Shown piece by piece: positions 9,958 to 19,145 of a DNA stretch of 64,000 nt. How positions within the stretch are numbered: position 1 is the stretch's first letter; each line of letters begins with the position of its first letter. The notes below the pieces were generated by a model that worked only from the letters and a program-made list of their open reading frames with translations, was not told the DNA's origin and did no database searches. Where the stretch lies: positions 186,001-250,000 of the forward strand of contig NZ_KQ954244.1 in NCBI RefSeq assembly GCF_001519075.1, read 5' to 3'. The position numbers and the translations under genes are program-made. The DNA comes from Novosphingobium fuchskuhlense. GTDB taxonomy: Bacteria; Pseudomonadota; Alphaproteobacteria; Sphingomonadales; Sphingomonadaceae.

Positions 9958-11205
9958 TTACGCCACCACGCTCAGCTTGCGGGCCTTGCTGTGGCTCTTG
10001 ATCCAGCCTTCCACCACCGGGGCGATGGTGCTGCGCCAGCGCGAGCCGTTGAAGATGCCGTAGTGGCCGACTTCGGGCGCGAGGTGGTACTTCTTGAGCT
10101 TTTCCGGCAGGTTCGGCGTGACCTTGAGCGCGGCCTTGGTCTGGCCGATGCCGGAGATGTCATCCCGCTCGCCCTCGATGCACAGGATAGCGGTGTCCCG
10201 GATCGCGCCGAGATCGACGCGGATGTCGCGGTGGTAGAGCTCGCCCTTGGGCAGGAGGTGCTGCTGGAACACGACATCGACGGTCTGAAGGTAGAACTCG
10301 GCGGTCATGTCGCAGACCGCGCGGTACTCGTCGTAGAAGGTCTTGGTCGCGTCGGCACTTTCGCCATCGCCCTGCACGAGGTGCTTGAACAGGCCGTAGT
10401 GCGCGTTCATGTGGCTGCCGAGGTTCATCGACATGAAGCTCGCGAGCTGGACAAAGCCCGGATAGACCTGCCGTCCCGCGCCCGGATAATTGGCGGGCAC
10501 GGTGGTGATCACATTGTGCTTGAACCACACGAAGGGCTTGGTGATCGCGTGATCGTTGACCGCGGTCGGGCTTTCGCGCGTGTCGATCGGGCCGCCCATC
10601 ATGGTGAGCGTGACCGGGCGGCACGGGTTTTCGCGCACCGCCATCACCGCCGTCGCCGCGAAGGCCGGGACCGAAGGCTGGCAGACCGCCATCATGTGCG
10701 CGCCCGGCCCGATGTGCTCGAGGTAGCCGATCAGGTAGTCGATGTATTCGTCGAGATCGAAGCGGCCTTCCGCAAGCGGCACGTACTTCGCATCGGCCCA
10801 GTCGGTGATGTAGACCACGCAGCCTTCGAGCATGCGTTCCACCGTGCCGCGCAGCAGCGTGGCGTAGTGGCCGCTCATCGGCGCGACGATCAGGAGGCGC
10901 GGCGCATCGGCGGGCAGGCCTTCATGCGTGAACTTGCGCAAGTTGCCGAAGGGCTGCTGGATCTCAACGGTCTCGTTCACCGCGTGGGGTGTGCCGTCCA
11001 CAGTGATGACCTTGAGACCGAACGCTGGCTTGCCGCGCGGCGCGGCGGCATGGGCAAACACCTCGAGCGCGGAGGCCAACATCTGCGTGCCGCCGAAGGG
11101 CGCCCAGGGGTTGCGCGGATCGGCGAGCATTTCGGCACCCATCGATGCCATGGCGCTGCCCGCGTTGAGCATCGAGCGCTGGATCTCGTAAGCCTTGTAG
11201 AGCAC
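9958..11205 (-). CDS. phaZ: Intracellular polyhydroxyalkanoate depolymerase
   Basis: This 415-residue cytoplasmic alpha/beta-hydrolase mobilises stored PHB by hydrolysing the native granule polymer. The start LYKAYEIQRSMLNAG and the whole length match the intracellular depolymerase family; the nucleophile is the cysteine in VCQPSVP (about Cys175), which replaces the serine of a usual lipase box. The C-terminal block with EGERDDISG and EVGHYGIFNGSRW supplies the likely Asp and His. The GTG at 11203-11205 was chosen because the domain begins exactly there; the upstream extension in frame shows no homology. It is divergent from an ABC exporter gene, and a perfect palindrome lies 66-80 bases upstream of the start. 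Confidence 0.94.
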   Translation of the reverse strand: MLYKAYEIQRSMLNAGSAMASMGAEMLADPRNPWAPFGGTQMLASALEVFAHAAAPRGKPAFGLKVITVDGTPHAVNETVEIQQPFGNLRKFTHEGLPADAPRLLIVAPMSGHYATLLRGTVERMLEGCVVYITDWADAKYVPLAEGRFDLDEYIDYLIGYLEHIGPGAHMMAVCQPSVPAFAATAVMAVRENPCRPVTLTMMGGPIDTRESPTAVNDHAITKPFVWFKHNVITTVPANYPGAGRQVYPGFVQLASFMSMNLGSHMNAHYGLFKHLVQGDGESADATKTFYDEYRAVCDMTAEFYLQTVDVVFQQHLLPKGELYHRDIRVDLGAIRDTAILCIEGERDDISGIGQTKAALKVTPNLPEKLKKYHLAPEVGHYGIFNGSRWRSTIAPVVEGWIKSHSKARKLSVVA

Positions 11206-11270
11206 TGCGAACACCTTTGTCTTGTTGCGGAGCCGTACGCGGCTTCGATTGGGCCCAGTGTGCCGTGATT

Positions 11271-11285
11271 TTGCACCTTGTGCAA
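11271..11285. promoter_or_regulatory. Operator-like palindrome upstream of phaZ
   Basis: TTGCAC-CTT-GTGCAA is a perfect 6-bp inverted repeat with a 3-bp spacer in the 159-base divergent gap between phaZ and the ABC exporter. Alphaproteobacterial PhaR-type regulators of PHA genes are known to bind TGC-rich inverted repeats, so PhaR is a plausible ligand; this is inference from sequence form and location. Confidence 0.45.
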
Positions 11286-11364
11286 CGCACCATCGCTCCC
11301 ATCCGGACAGGTTTGCCCTGCTGCCCCCTTTCAGCCCCTTCACGCATGGGCTAGGGCAAGCGCG

Positions 11365-13182
11365 ATGGACGCAACACCCGAGAACACCGGCCCCGCAGCA
11401 CCGGCTGCCGAAGCCGCACCTGCCCGGCCCGCACGCACGCTGAGCCCGCTCAGGATGCTGCTGCGCGAAGGCGCCAGCTATCCCGGCGAGGTGGCCATTG
11501 CGCTGACCGCGCTGCTGATCACCTCCGGCGCAACCATCGCGATCCCGGCCAGCTTCCGCTCGATCATCGACAGGGCGTTCGGCCACGGCGCCAATGCCGA
11601 CACGATCAACGGCGCGTTCCGCTGGCTGCTGCTGGTTGTGCTGATCCTGGGCATCGGCACTGCGGTGCGGTTCTATTTCGTATCGTGGCTGGGCGAACGC
11701 GTCGTCGCCGACGTCCGGCTCAAGGTGCAGACCAACCTGCTGCGCATGCCGCCCAGCTTCTTCGAGAGCAACAGCCCGAAGGAAATCTCCTCGCGCATGA
11801 CCGCCGACACCGCGATCATCGAACAGGTGGTGGGCACCACGGTTTCGATCGCGCTGAGGAACTCGATCACCGCGCTGGGAGGGATTGCCTACCTGTTCAC
11901 GCTGGCCCCGGCGCTGACCGCGGGTCTGCTCGTCGGCATTCCGGTCGTCGTCGGGCCGATCGTGTTCTTCGGCTCGCGCCTGCGCCGTGCATCGCGATCG
12001 AGCCAGGACCGCGTGGCCGATATCGGCGTGCAGATCAGCGAAGTGCTGGGCGCGATGAAAGTGGTTCAGGCCTTCGGGCAGGAGAAGCGCGAATCCGCCC
12101 GCTTCGCCGAAGCCGTGGAGCGGACATTCGGCGCGGCCAAGCGGCGCATCCTGATCCGCGCGGCGATGACCGCGATCGTCATCTTCCTCGTCTTCGGCGG
12201 CATCGCGGTGCTGATGTGGCAGGGCGCGGCTGCGGTCGCCAATGGCTCGATCAGCGGCGGCACAATCGCCGCCTTCGTGCTGACCGGGGGCATCGTAGCG
12301 GGCGCGGTGGGCTCGCTCACCGAAGTCTACGGCGATCTGCTACGCGGCGCGGGGGCAGCCGGGCGGCTCAACGAACTGCTGCTCGAACAGCCCGAGATCA
12401 CCGCACCGCCGCGCCCGCTGCACCTGCCGCAGCCGCCGCGCGGGCAGATCGCTTTCCAGAACGTCTCGTTCCGCTATCCCAGCCGCCCGGAAGTCGCCGC
12501 GCTCGAGGATTTCTCGCTGGCGGTGGAACCGGGCGAGACGGTCGCCATTGTCGGGCCCTCGGGGGCGGGCAAGTCGACGCTGTTCCTGCTCGCCGAGCGG
12601 TTCTACGATCCCCATGCCGGCACGGTCCGCATCGATGGCGTGCCGCTGCCGCAGGCGGACCCTGCCGAAGTGCGTGCGCGCATGGCGCTCGTGCCGCAGG
12701 ACGGCGTGCTGTTTGCCGCCAGTGCGCGCGACAACCTGCGCTATGGCAACTGGGGCGCGAGCGACGCGCAGATCTGGGAGGCCGCCGAAGCCGCCAACGC
12801 CGCCACGTTCCTCAAAGAACTGCCGCAGGGCCTCGACACGTTCCTTGGCGAGGATGGCGCGCGGCTTTCGGGCGGGCAGCGCCAGCGCATCGCGATCGCG
12901 CGCGCGCTGCTGCGCGACGCGCCGATTCTGCTGCTCGACGAGGCGACCAGCGCGCTCGATGCAGAAAGCGAAAGGCTGGTTCAGGATGCGCTCGACCGGC
13001 TGATGAAGCAGCGCACCACGCTGGTGATCGCGCACCGCCTCGCCACGGTGCGCTCGGCGGACCGCATCATCGTGATGGACAAGGGCCGCATCGTCGAACA
13101 GGGCACCCACGCCGCGCTTTCGGCGCAGGACGGGCTCTATGCCCGCCTTGCCCGCCTGCAGTTCGACAGCATCGAGGCCTGA
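11365..13182 (+). CDS. ABC exporter, fused membrane and ATPase domains (MsbA/multidrug type)
   Basis: A 605-residue half-transporter that would work as a homodimer in the inner membrane. After a disordered Ala/Pro-rich N-terminus of about 30 residues comes a six-helix type-I exporter domain (about 40-330). The nucleotide-binding domain follows, with Walker A GPSGAGKST at 397-405, signature LSGGQRQ near 501-507, Walker B ILLLDEATSALD near 520-531, and an H-loop in VIAHRLATV. All catalytic residues are intact. The ATG at 11365 fits better than the upstream in-frame start at 11278, which would overlap the putative operator. Substrate unknown; lipid or drug export are both possible. It is divergent from phaZ and upstream of a separate M13 peptidase gene. 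Confidence 0.92.
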   Translation: MDATPENTGPAAPAAEAAPARPARTLSPLRMLLREGASYPGEVAIALTALLITSGATIAIPASFRSIIDRAFGHGANADTINGAFRWLLLVVLILGIGTAVRFYFVSWLGERVVADVRLKVQTNLLRMPPSFFESNSPKEISSRMTADTAIIEQVVGTTVSIALRNSITALGGIAYLFTLAPALTAGLLVGIPVVVGPIVFFGSRLRRASRSSQDRVADIGVQISEVLGAMKVVQAFGQEKRESARFAEAVERTFGAAKRRILIRAAMTAIVIFLVFGGIAVLMWQGAAAVANGSISGGTIAAFVLTGGIVAGAVGSLTEVYGDLLRGAGAAGRLNELLLEQPEITAPPRPLHLPQPPRGQIAFQNVSFRYPSRPEVAALEDFSLAVEPGETVAIVGPSGAGKSTLFLLAERFYDPHAGTVRIDGVPLPQADPAEVRARMALVPQDGVLFAASARDNLRYGNWGASDAQIWEAAEAANAATFLKELPQGLDTFLGEDGARLSGGQRQRIAIARALLRDAPILLLDEATSALDAESERLVQDALDRLMKQRTTLVIAHRLATVRSADRIIVMDKGRIVEQGTHAALSAQDGLYARLARLQFDSIEA

Positions 13183-13266
13183 TCGCGACCCCAAGCCCGC
13201 TGGACAAGCGCAGCGGGGTGACTACTTTTCGGCTGGCGCAATTTTCCTGACTGGACACCCCGACCC

Positions 13267-15411
13267 ATGATGAAGCGATTTGCCGGCGCTTTTGCTGCCG
13301 CCTCCCTGTTCGCGCTTTCCGCCCCTTGCGCGCTGGCCGATGCGCCAGCCGCTCCGTCGTCGGGTCCCGGACTGATCGACGGCTACCGCGTACAGAGCTT
13401 CGGCGGATGGGGCTTCAACCCGGCCGATATCGACCCGGCGGTGAAGCCCGGCGACGATTTCTTCGCCTATGTGAACGGCAAGTGGGACCGCGCCGAAGTC
13501 ATCCCGCCGCAATACCCCTTCAGCGGCAGCGCGCTCGGCCTGATCCTCGGCGCGGAGCAGGCGGTGAAGGAAATCGTCGAGGGGCTTGCGGCGCGCCCGC
13601 AAACGCCGGGCACGACCGGCCAGCGCATTGCCGACAGCTACCGCGCCTTCCTCGATACCGCCGCGATCGATGCCGCCGGGCTCGCGCCCGCCAAGCCGTG
13701 GCTTGACCGGATTCGCGGTGCGAAGACCCGCGCCGACATCGCCGCCCTGTTTGCCACACCGGGCTTCCCCTCGCCCGTGCCGTTCCAGGTAAGCATCGAT
13801 CCGCAGCAGCCGGATGCCAACACGGTGTTCACTGGCATCGGCGGCCTCGGCCTGCCAGACCGCGACTATTATCTGGTCGACAGCGAGAGCAACCGCGCGA
13901 TCCAGAGCAAGTACCGCGCCTACCTCACCTTCCTGCTCACCCGGGCGGGTTATGCCGATGCCGCGGCCATGGCGGACAGGGTCTATGCCTTCGAGCGCAA
14001 GATCGCGGTGGCGGACTGGGACAAGGCCGTCTCGCGCAATCCGCTGCTGACGACCAACCGGGTGTCGCGGGACGAGCTCATCGCCATGGGCGGCGCCTTC
14101 CCTGTAGCGCCGCTGCTCGAGGGCAGCGGGCTCGGCACTGTCGGCAGCGTGATCGTCGCGGAAATCCCGCCCAGCGCGACCAAGGCCGCCGAACTCGGCC
14201 TTGGGAAGGACGACCTTGCCAAGCTGGGAGGCGGCTTCCCAGCGCTGATCAGGCTGCTGGGCGAGGAGGACATCGCGGTGCTGCAGGCCTGGGGCGCAGC
14301 ACATTTCCTCTCGGACTACGCATCGGTCCTGCCGAGCGACATCGATGCCGCGCGGTTCGATTTCTATGGGCGCACCCTGCAAGGCAAGGAGCGCGACCGC
14401 CAGCGCTGGCAGCGTGCGCTCTCCAACGTGCAGGCGCAGATGGGCGAGGCGATCGGCCAGGCCTATGTCGAGAAACACTTCCCGCCATCGAGCAAGACGG
14501 CGATGGTCAAGCTGGTCGGCAACTTGCGCGCCGCGCTCGCCGCGAACCTCAAGGACCTTGCGTGGATGACGCCCGCGACGCGGCTGGCGGCGCAGGCCAA
14601 GCTCGACCAGTTCACCGTGAAGATCGGCTATCCGGACAAGTTCAAGACCTATGACGGGATGGACATCCAGCCGGGCCAGCCGCTTGCCAATGCGATCGAA
14701 TCCGGGCGCTGGCACTGGCAGGACATGCTGGACGAGCTGAAGAAGCCGGTCGACAAGGCCAAGTGGCTGATGACCCCGCAGACGGTCAACGCCTACTACA
14801 TGCCGCCCGCCAACGAGATCGTGTTCCCGGCCGCCTATCTCCAGCCGCCCTATTTCAACCCGAACGCCGACGATGCGGTGAACTACGGCGCGGTCGGCGC
14901 CACCATCGGCCACGAGATCGGTCACGGGTTCGACGATGCCGGTTCGCGCTATGACGGCACCGGCACGCTGAAGGACTGGTGGACGGCGCAGGACCGCAAG
15001 ACCTTCGATGCGCTGGGCGCCAAGCTCGCCGCGCAATACGATCAGCAGTGCCCGTTCGATGGCGGCAAGACCTGCCACAACGGCAAGCTGACGCTCGGCG
15101 AGAACATCGGCGACCTCGGCGGGCTCTCGATGGCGTACCAGGCCTACAAGCTCTCGCTGGGCGGCAAGCCCGCGCCGGTGTTGGACGGGCTGACCGGCGA
15201 CCAGCGCTTCTTCCTGTCCTACGCGCAGGCATGGCGCTGGAAGTACCGCGAGGCCTTCGCCCGCCAGCTGCTCAAGACCGACCCGCATTCGCTGGCCGAA
15301 GCGCGGGTCAACGCGGTCGTGCGCAACTTCGACCCCTGGTACGCGGCCTTCAACGTCAAGCCGGGCGACCAGCTCTACCTTGCGCCGCAGGACCGCGTGC
15401 GGATCTGGTGA
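13267..15411 (+). CDS. M13 family zinc metallopeptidase (neprilysin/PepO-like), exported
   Basis: A 714-residue secreted peptidase with a cleavable signal peptide (hydrophobic core at about residues 5-22, likely cleavage after ALA near residue 25). The zinc site is complete: HEIGH at 549-553 gives two His ligands and the catalytic Glu, and ENIGD at 612-616 gives the third ligand and supporting Asp. The substrate-binding NAYYMP motif occurs shortly before. M13 enzymes cut short peptides, so a periplasmic or outer-membrane role in peptide turnover is likely. The length is a little above the usual 680-700. Two adjacent ATG codons occur at 13267 and 13270; either could serve. Confidence 0.93.
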   Translation: MMKRFAGAFAAASLFALSAPCALADAPAAPSSGPGLIDGYRVQSFGGWGFNPADIDPAVKPGDDFFAYVNGKWDRAEVIPPQYPFSGSALGLILGAEQAVKEIVEGLAARPQTPGTTGQRIADSYRAFLDTAAIDAAGLAPAKPWLDRIRGAKTRADIAALFATPGFPSPVPFQVSIDPQQPDANTVFTGIGGLGLPDRDYYLVDSESNRAIQSKYRAYLTFLLTRAGYADAAAMADRVYAFERKIAVADWDKAVSRNPLLTTNRVSRDELIAMGGAFPVAPLLEGSGLGTVGSVIVAEIPPSATKAAELGLGKDDLAKLGGGFPALIRLLGEEDIAVLQAWGAAHFLSDYASVLPSDIDAARFDFYGRTLQGKERDRQRWQRALSNVQAQMGEAIGQAYVEKHFPPSSKTAMVKLVGNLRAALAANLKDLAWMTPATRLAAQAKLDQFTVKIGYPDKFKTYDGMDIQPGQPLANAIESGRWHWQDMLDELKKPVDKAKWLMTPQTVNAYYMPPANEIVFPAAYLQPPYFNPNADDAVNYGAVGATIGHEIGHGFDDAGSRYDGTGTLKDWWTAQDRKTFDALGAKLAAQYDQQCPFDGGKTCHNGKLTLGENIGDLGGLSMAYQAYKLSLGGKPAPVLDGLTGDQRFFLSYAQAWRWKYREAFARQLLKTDPHSLAEARVNAVVRNFDPWYAAFNVKPGDQLYLAPQDRVRIW

Positions 15412-15476
15412 GATGACAAAACTTTAAGTCCGCCCGCGCTTGACTTGGCGCGGCGCGGCGGCGAGGCCATGCGCCC

Positions 15477-16289
15477 ATGGACACGACGATCACCGCAATC
15501 CTCCTCGGCATTGTCGAAGGGCTCACCGAATTCATCCCGGTCTCCTCGACCGGGCACCTCATCCTCGCCTCGGAGCTGTTCGGCTATGACGCGAAGTCGT
15601 GGGAGGTGTTCAACGTGGTGATCCAGCTGCCGGCGGTGATGGCGGTGGTGGTGCTCTACTGGCGCACCTTCATGGACGTCGCCGTGGGTGCGCTGCGCGG
15701 ATCGCGCGAATCGATCGCCTTCGTGCGCAATGTGCTGGCGGCGTTCATTCCGGCGGCGATCGTGGGCGTGCTGTTCAAGTCGCGGATCGATCTGCTGCTG
15801 GAAAATCCGGTCGTGGTCTGCGCGGCCCTGATCCTTGGCGGCTTTGCCATCATTGCGGTCGAACGGCTGGTCTCGCACCAGAACTACCGCCCGGTGGGCC
15901 AGATGCCGCTTGGCCAGGCGATCCGGATCGGGTTCATGCAGTGCATCGCGGTGATCCCGGGCGTCTCGCGCTCGGGCGCGACGATCATGGGCGCGCTGGT
16001 CATGGGCGAGAACCGCCGGACGGCGGCTGAGTTCAGCTTCTTCCTCGCGGTGCCGACCATGCTGGGCGCAACCGTTAAGCAGCTGTGGGACCACCGGCAC
16101 GAGCTTTCGGCCGGCGCGGGCCCGGTCGGCATGAAGGAGATCGCCATCGGATCGGTCGTCTCGTTCGTCGTCTCGCTGATCGTGGTGAAGTTCTTTATCG
16201 GCTATGTCAGCAAGCGCGGCTTCACGCCGTTTGCCGTGTACCGGATCGTGCTCGGCGCGGCGGGCCTCGTCTGGCTGCTGTGGGTCTAA
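15477..16289 (+). CDS. uppP: Undecaprenyl-diphosphatase
   Basis: An inner-membrane phosphatase of 270 residues with about eight hydrophobic segments. It converts undecaprenyl diphosphate to the monophosphate carrier that cell-wall and capsule synthesis reuse. Both BacA/UppP signatures are intact: EGLTEFIPVSSTGH at residues 14-27 and IPGVSRSGATI in the middle of the protein. The stop TAA (16287-16289) shares bases with the stop of the convergent phenylalanine hydroxylase gene. The carrier it recycles would also be needed by the polysaccharide genes elsewhere in the window. Confidence 0.96.
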   Translation: MDTTITAILLGIVEGLTEFIPVSSTGHLILASELFGYDAKSWEVFNVVIQLPAVMAVVVLYWRTFMDVAVGALRGSRESIAFVRNVLAAFIPAAIVGVLFKSRIDLLLENPVVVCAALILGGFAIIAVERLVSHQNYRPVGQMPLGQAIRIGFMQCIAVIPGVSRSGATIMGALVMGENRRTAAEFSFFLAVPTMLGATVKQLWDHRHELSAGAGPVGMKEIAIGSVVSFVVSLIVVKFFIGYVSKRGFTPFAVYRIVLGAAGLVWLLWV

Positions 16290-17224
16290 TCCGCGCTCGC
16301 GCCTGAACGCCTGCCGCCGCGCAGGTGGTATTCCAGCGTGCCCCTGTGGAGCACGTCATCGACATCGATCACTGCACTGCCGGCGTAGGTAAACCCCGCA
16401 CCCAGCCCGCGGTAGAGCCGGTCGAAATCGCGCTCCACGGTCTGGCGGTAGAGATCGGCGAAGCTCTCGATCACGAAGTAGGTCGGCTGGAGATCGTCGA
16501 TCGCGTAATCGGTGCGCATCACCCGATCGACATGGAGCATGATCCGGTTGGGGGACTGGGCCTCCAGCGCGAAGACCGCCTCGGCCGGGCCGGAGAGGAT
16601 GCCCGCGCCATAGGCCCGGAGCCCTGCGGCTTCCCGGATCAGCCCGAATTCGACCGTGTACCAATAGAGCGCGCCGAGCGCCTTCAGCCGGTTGTAGCGC
16701 ATCGCCTTCCACCCGGCGCGGCCATATTCCTGCATGTAATCGGCGAATACCGGATCGGTGAGCATCGGCACATGGCCGAACACGTCGTGGAAGACGTCAG
16801 GCTCCTCGATGTAGTCGAACCGCTCGCGCGGGCGGATGAAGTTGCCGGCGGGAAAGCGGCGGTTGGCAAGGTGCCAGAAGAACACGTGATCGGGGATCAG
16901 CATCGGCACCGGCACCACGCTCCAGCCCGTGAGCGCGCCGAGTTCGGCGGAAAGCCGTGCGAAATCGGGGATGCCGCCGCGCCCCAGATCGAGCCGTTCC
17001 AGCCCTTTGAGGAACGCTGTGGCAGCGCGGCCGGGCAGCACATGCATCTGGCGCGCGAAGAGATCATCCCAGACACGGTGATCGTCTGCGGCGTAGTCGG
17101 TCTGGCGAGGCTCCAGCCAATCCTCGCCGACATGGGCGGGGCGCTGCAGCGGCGCGGTAAAGACGCCGGCCGGCAGTGCGGGGAGCCGCGTGAAATCGGC
17201 ATCGAGTTCGCTGAGGCCTGACAT
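16286..17224 (-). CDS. phhA: Phenylalanine 4-monooxygenase
   Basis: A 312-residue non-haem iron, tetrahydropterin-dependent enzyme that hydroxylates phenylalanine to tyrosine in the cytoplasm. The iron ligands of the 2-His-1-carboxylate triad are visible: His146 and His151 in FHDVFGH and Glu192 in YWYTVEFG. The length matches the single-domain bacterial form with no regulatory ACT domain. The ATG at 17224 was chosen because the frame upstream has no family similarity. There is little Shine-Dalgarno match upstream, and a promoter candidate lies so close that the transcript may be almost leaderless. It is convergent with uppP and divergent from the polyphosphate kinase gene; no pterin-recycling phhB is adjacent. 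Confidence 0.95.
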   Translation of the reverse strand: MSGLSELDADFTRLPALPAGVFTAPLQRPAHVGEDWLEPRQTDYAADDHRVWDDLFARQMHVLPGRAATAFLKGLERLDLGRGGIPDFARLSAELGALTGWSVVPVPMLIPDHVFFWHLANRRFPAGNFIRPRERFDYIEEPDVFHDVFGHVPMLTDPVFADYMQEYGRAGWKAMRYNRLKALGALYWYTVEFGLIREAAGLRAYGAGILSGPAEAVFALEAQSPNRIMLHVDRVMRTDYAIDDLQPTYFVIESFADLYRQTVERDFDRLYRGLGAGFTYAGSAVIDVDDVLHRGTLEYHLRGGRRSGASAD

Positions 17225-17238
17225 GGTTTCAATTGCAA

Positions 17239-17267
17239 CTTTTAGCAGGTCCGCCTGTCGGGTGCAA
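17239..17267 (-). promoter_or_regulatory. Candidate sigma-70-type promoter of phhA
   Basis: On the minus strand TTGCAC (17267-17262) and TAAAAG (17244-17239) are separated by exactly 17 bases, ending 15 bases before the phhA ATG. The fit to consensus is moderate. If used, the 5-prime leader would be under ten bases. Confidence 0.4.
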
Positions 17268-17332
17268 TCGGTGGCGATTGCCAAAGCGGCGGGCGTGCGA
17301 CAGTCTGCCTGGCCCGAACGGGAGGAATGCGC

Positions 17333-18118
17333 GTGAGCAAGGAAGAAATGGGCCGCAAGGACTACGAGGAAGCGCTGGAGGCGATGCAGGGCGACCTCAC
17401 CGCGATGGCCGGCTGGGCCAGCCAGTGCGGCGCGCGAATTCTGGTGATCCTCGAAGGTCGCGACACGGCGGGCAAGACCGGGGCGATCAACGCGATTGCG
17501 CAGAAGCTCAATCCGCGCCAGGTGCGCACCGTGGCGCTGGGCACACCGACCGAGCGCGAAAAGACCCAGTGGTACTTCCAGCGCTACGTGCCGCATCTCC
17601 CCGCGGCTGGCGAGATCGTGCTGTTCGACCGCAGCTGGTACAACCGCGCCGGCGTCGAGAAGGTGATGGGCTTTGCCACCCCGGAACAGGTTTCGGCGTT
17701 CCTAGACGCGGCGCCCGGGTTCGAGCGGATGCTCGTCGATGACGGGCTGCTCCTGTTCAAATACTGGCTGACCTGCGATCAGGCGGAGCAGGAGGAGCGT
17801 TTTGCCGAGCGGCATGACGATCCGAGCAAGCGCTGGAAGATCTCGCCGATCGATCTGGCCGCGCGGAGCCGGTATCAGGACTATACCGATGCGCGCGAGG
17901 CGATGCTGCAGGCGACCCACACGAAACACGCGCCCTGGACCCTGGTGGACTTCAACGACCAGCGCCGGGGGCGGCTGACACTGGTGCGCGACCTTCTGGA
18001 GCGGCTGCCGGTGAAAAAGGTGGAGCAGACGGTGCCCGAACTGCCATCGCTGGCCGAACCGCTGGCGAAAGAGCACTTCGGCGTGCTCAAACCGCTACCG
18101 CCCTATCCGCGCGACTGA
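17333..18118 (+). CDS. ppk2: Polyphosphate kinase 2 family protein
   Basis: A 261-residue P-loop kinase that would transfer phosphate between polyphosphate and nucleoside di- or monophosphates. Walker A is EGRDTAGKTG (residues 41-50) and the lid/Walker B region reads VLFDRSWYNRAGVE, both typical of the PPK2 family; the single-domain length matches class I. GTG at 17333 is preferred to ATG at 17327 because GGAGG (17321-17325) sits seven bases before the GTG but only one base before the ATG. The gene stands alone, divergent from phhA, with rpmG following 112 bases later. Whether ADP, GDP or AMP is the preferred acceptor cannot be read from sequence. Confidence 0.93.
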   Translation: MSKEEMGRKDYEEALEAMQGDLTAMAGWASQCGARILVILEGRDTAGKTGAINAIAQKLNPRQVRTVALGTPTEREKTQWYFQRYVPHLPAAGEIVLFDRSWYNRAGVEKVMGFATPEQVSAFLDAAPGFERMLVDDGLLLFKYWLTCDQAEQEERFAERHDDPSKRWKISPIDLAARSRYQDYTDAREAMLQATHTKHAPWTLVDFNDQRRGRLTLVRDLLERLPVKKVEQTVPELPSLAEPLAKEHFGVLKPLPPYPRD

Positions 18119-18230
18119 TGACACGGCTTGACTTTTGCGTGATTCGCTCACAACGACCGGCCCCTGTCTGGCGGCGTGGCAACGCGCCGCCGTATCTGTT
18201 TTTGCGCGCACGAACTTTCAGGATAAAGCC

Positions 18231-18398
18231 ATGGCCAAGCCCACTACCGTCAAGATCCGCCTGGTCTCGACCGCCGACACCGGCTTCTTCTATGTGACGA
18301 AGAAGAACCCGCGCAACACCACCGAGAAGATGGTGTTCCGCAAGTATGACCCGGTCGTGCGCAAGCATGTCGAGTTCAAGGAAGCCAAGATCAAGTAA
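18231..18398 (+). CDS. rpmG: 50S ribosomal protein L33
   Basis: A 55-residue basic protein of the large ribosomal subunit, beginning [20 protein letters not shown], with the conserved [10 protein letters not shown] and [11 protein letters not shown] segments. It is of the cysteine-free type that does not bind zinc. A TTGACT at 18128-18133 could be a -35 element, but the matching -10 is weak. The start is the only ATG that gives the family N-terminus. Confidence 0.98.
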   Translation: MAKPTTVKIRLVSTADTGFFYVTKKNPRNTTEKMVFRKYDPVVRKHVEFKEAKIK

Positions 18399-18482
18399 GC
18401 AGGCCATGGCCCGGCGGCCGGACCTGCCTGCGGGTTCACGCCGGGTTCAATGCCTTTGGGCGATGGGCGAGGGATGACGATC

Positions 18483-19145
18483 ATGCGCACCCCAGCCCGC
18501 CGGCTTCTCGCCATCCGCTCCGCCCTCGCCGCCGCGCTTTTTGCGTTGGCGGCGCCTGTCGTTTCGGCCTCCGCCGCGCCGGAAGCGCCCGCTCCTGCCG
18601 CCAATCCGCAGATCGAGCAGGCTGTCGCCGCATTGCGCGCGATCACTACGCTGCAGGCCGATTTTGCCCAGACCGACCGCAACGGCCAGCGCCTTTCCGG
18701 GGTCCTTACCCTGCAACGCCCCGGCAAGATCCGCTTCCAGTATCAGCCGGGCGTGCCGCTCCTCATCGTTTCCGATGGTTCGGCGCTGACCATGATCGAC
18801 TACGAAGTGCGGCAGGTGCAGCGCTGGCCGATCCGCAACAGCCCGCTGGGCGCGCTGCTCGATCCGAACAAGGACGTGGCGCGCTACGCCACGCTCAACC
18901 CCACCGGCCATCCCGAAGTGATCAGTCTCGACGTGCGCGATCCGCGCCATCCCGAGTACGGCTCGATCACTATGATCCTGCTGAAGAAGCCTTCCGCGCC
19001 GGGCGGCTGGGAGCTCAACAGCTGGGTCGCGCTCGATTCGCAGAACCGGCGCACCACGATCCGGCTTTCGAATCAGCGCTATGGCGTGGCATTGCCTGCA
19101 AACATCTTCCGCTGGAACGATCCGCGCGGGATTGGCCGCAAGTAG
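18483..19145 (+). CDS. lolA: LolA-like outer-membrane lipoprotein carrier
   Basis: A 220-residue periplasmic protein with a signal peptide (hydrophobic core at about 10-30, cleavage near ASA). The mature part matches the LolA/LolA-like fold: LRAITTLQADFAQTDRNGQ, then the beta-strand rich GVLTLQRPGKIRFQYQ and the DSQNRRTTIRLSNQRYG end. LolA accepts lipoproteins from the LolCDE complex and carries them across the periplasm to the outer membrane, a service that the lipoproteins encoded elsewhere in this window would need. GAGGG just upstream favours the ATG at 18483 over in-frame ATGs at 18474 and 18450. Downstream lies a structured intergenic region. Confidence 0.9.
   Translation: MRTPARRLLAIRSALAAALFALAAPVVSASAAPEAPAPAANPQIEQAVAALRAITTLQADFAQTDRNGQRLSGVLTLQRPGKIRFQYQPGVPLLIVSDGSALTMIDYEVRQVQRWPIRNSPLGALLDPNKDVARYATLNPTGHPEVISLDVRDPRHPEYGSITMILLKKPSAPGGWELNSWVALDSQNRRTTIRLSNQRYGVALPANIFRWNDPRGIGRK

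Noticed and set aside
11685..13250. Second long frame in the ABC exporter gene
   Set aside because: An off-frame shadow; the in-frame protein has complete Walker and signature motifs.
18128..18156. Promoter of rpmG from TTGACT
   Set aside because: The -35 is good, but the hexamer at 17-base spacing (CAACGA) is far from a -10, so I did not list it as a feature.
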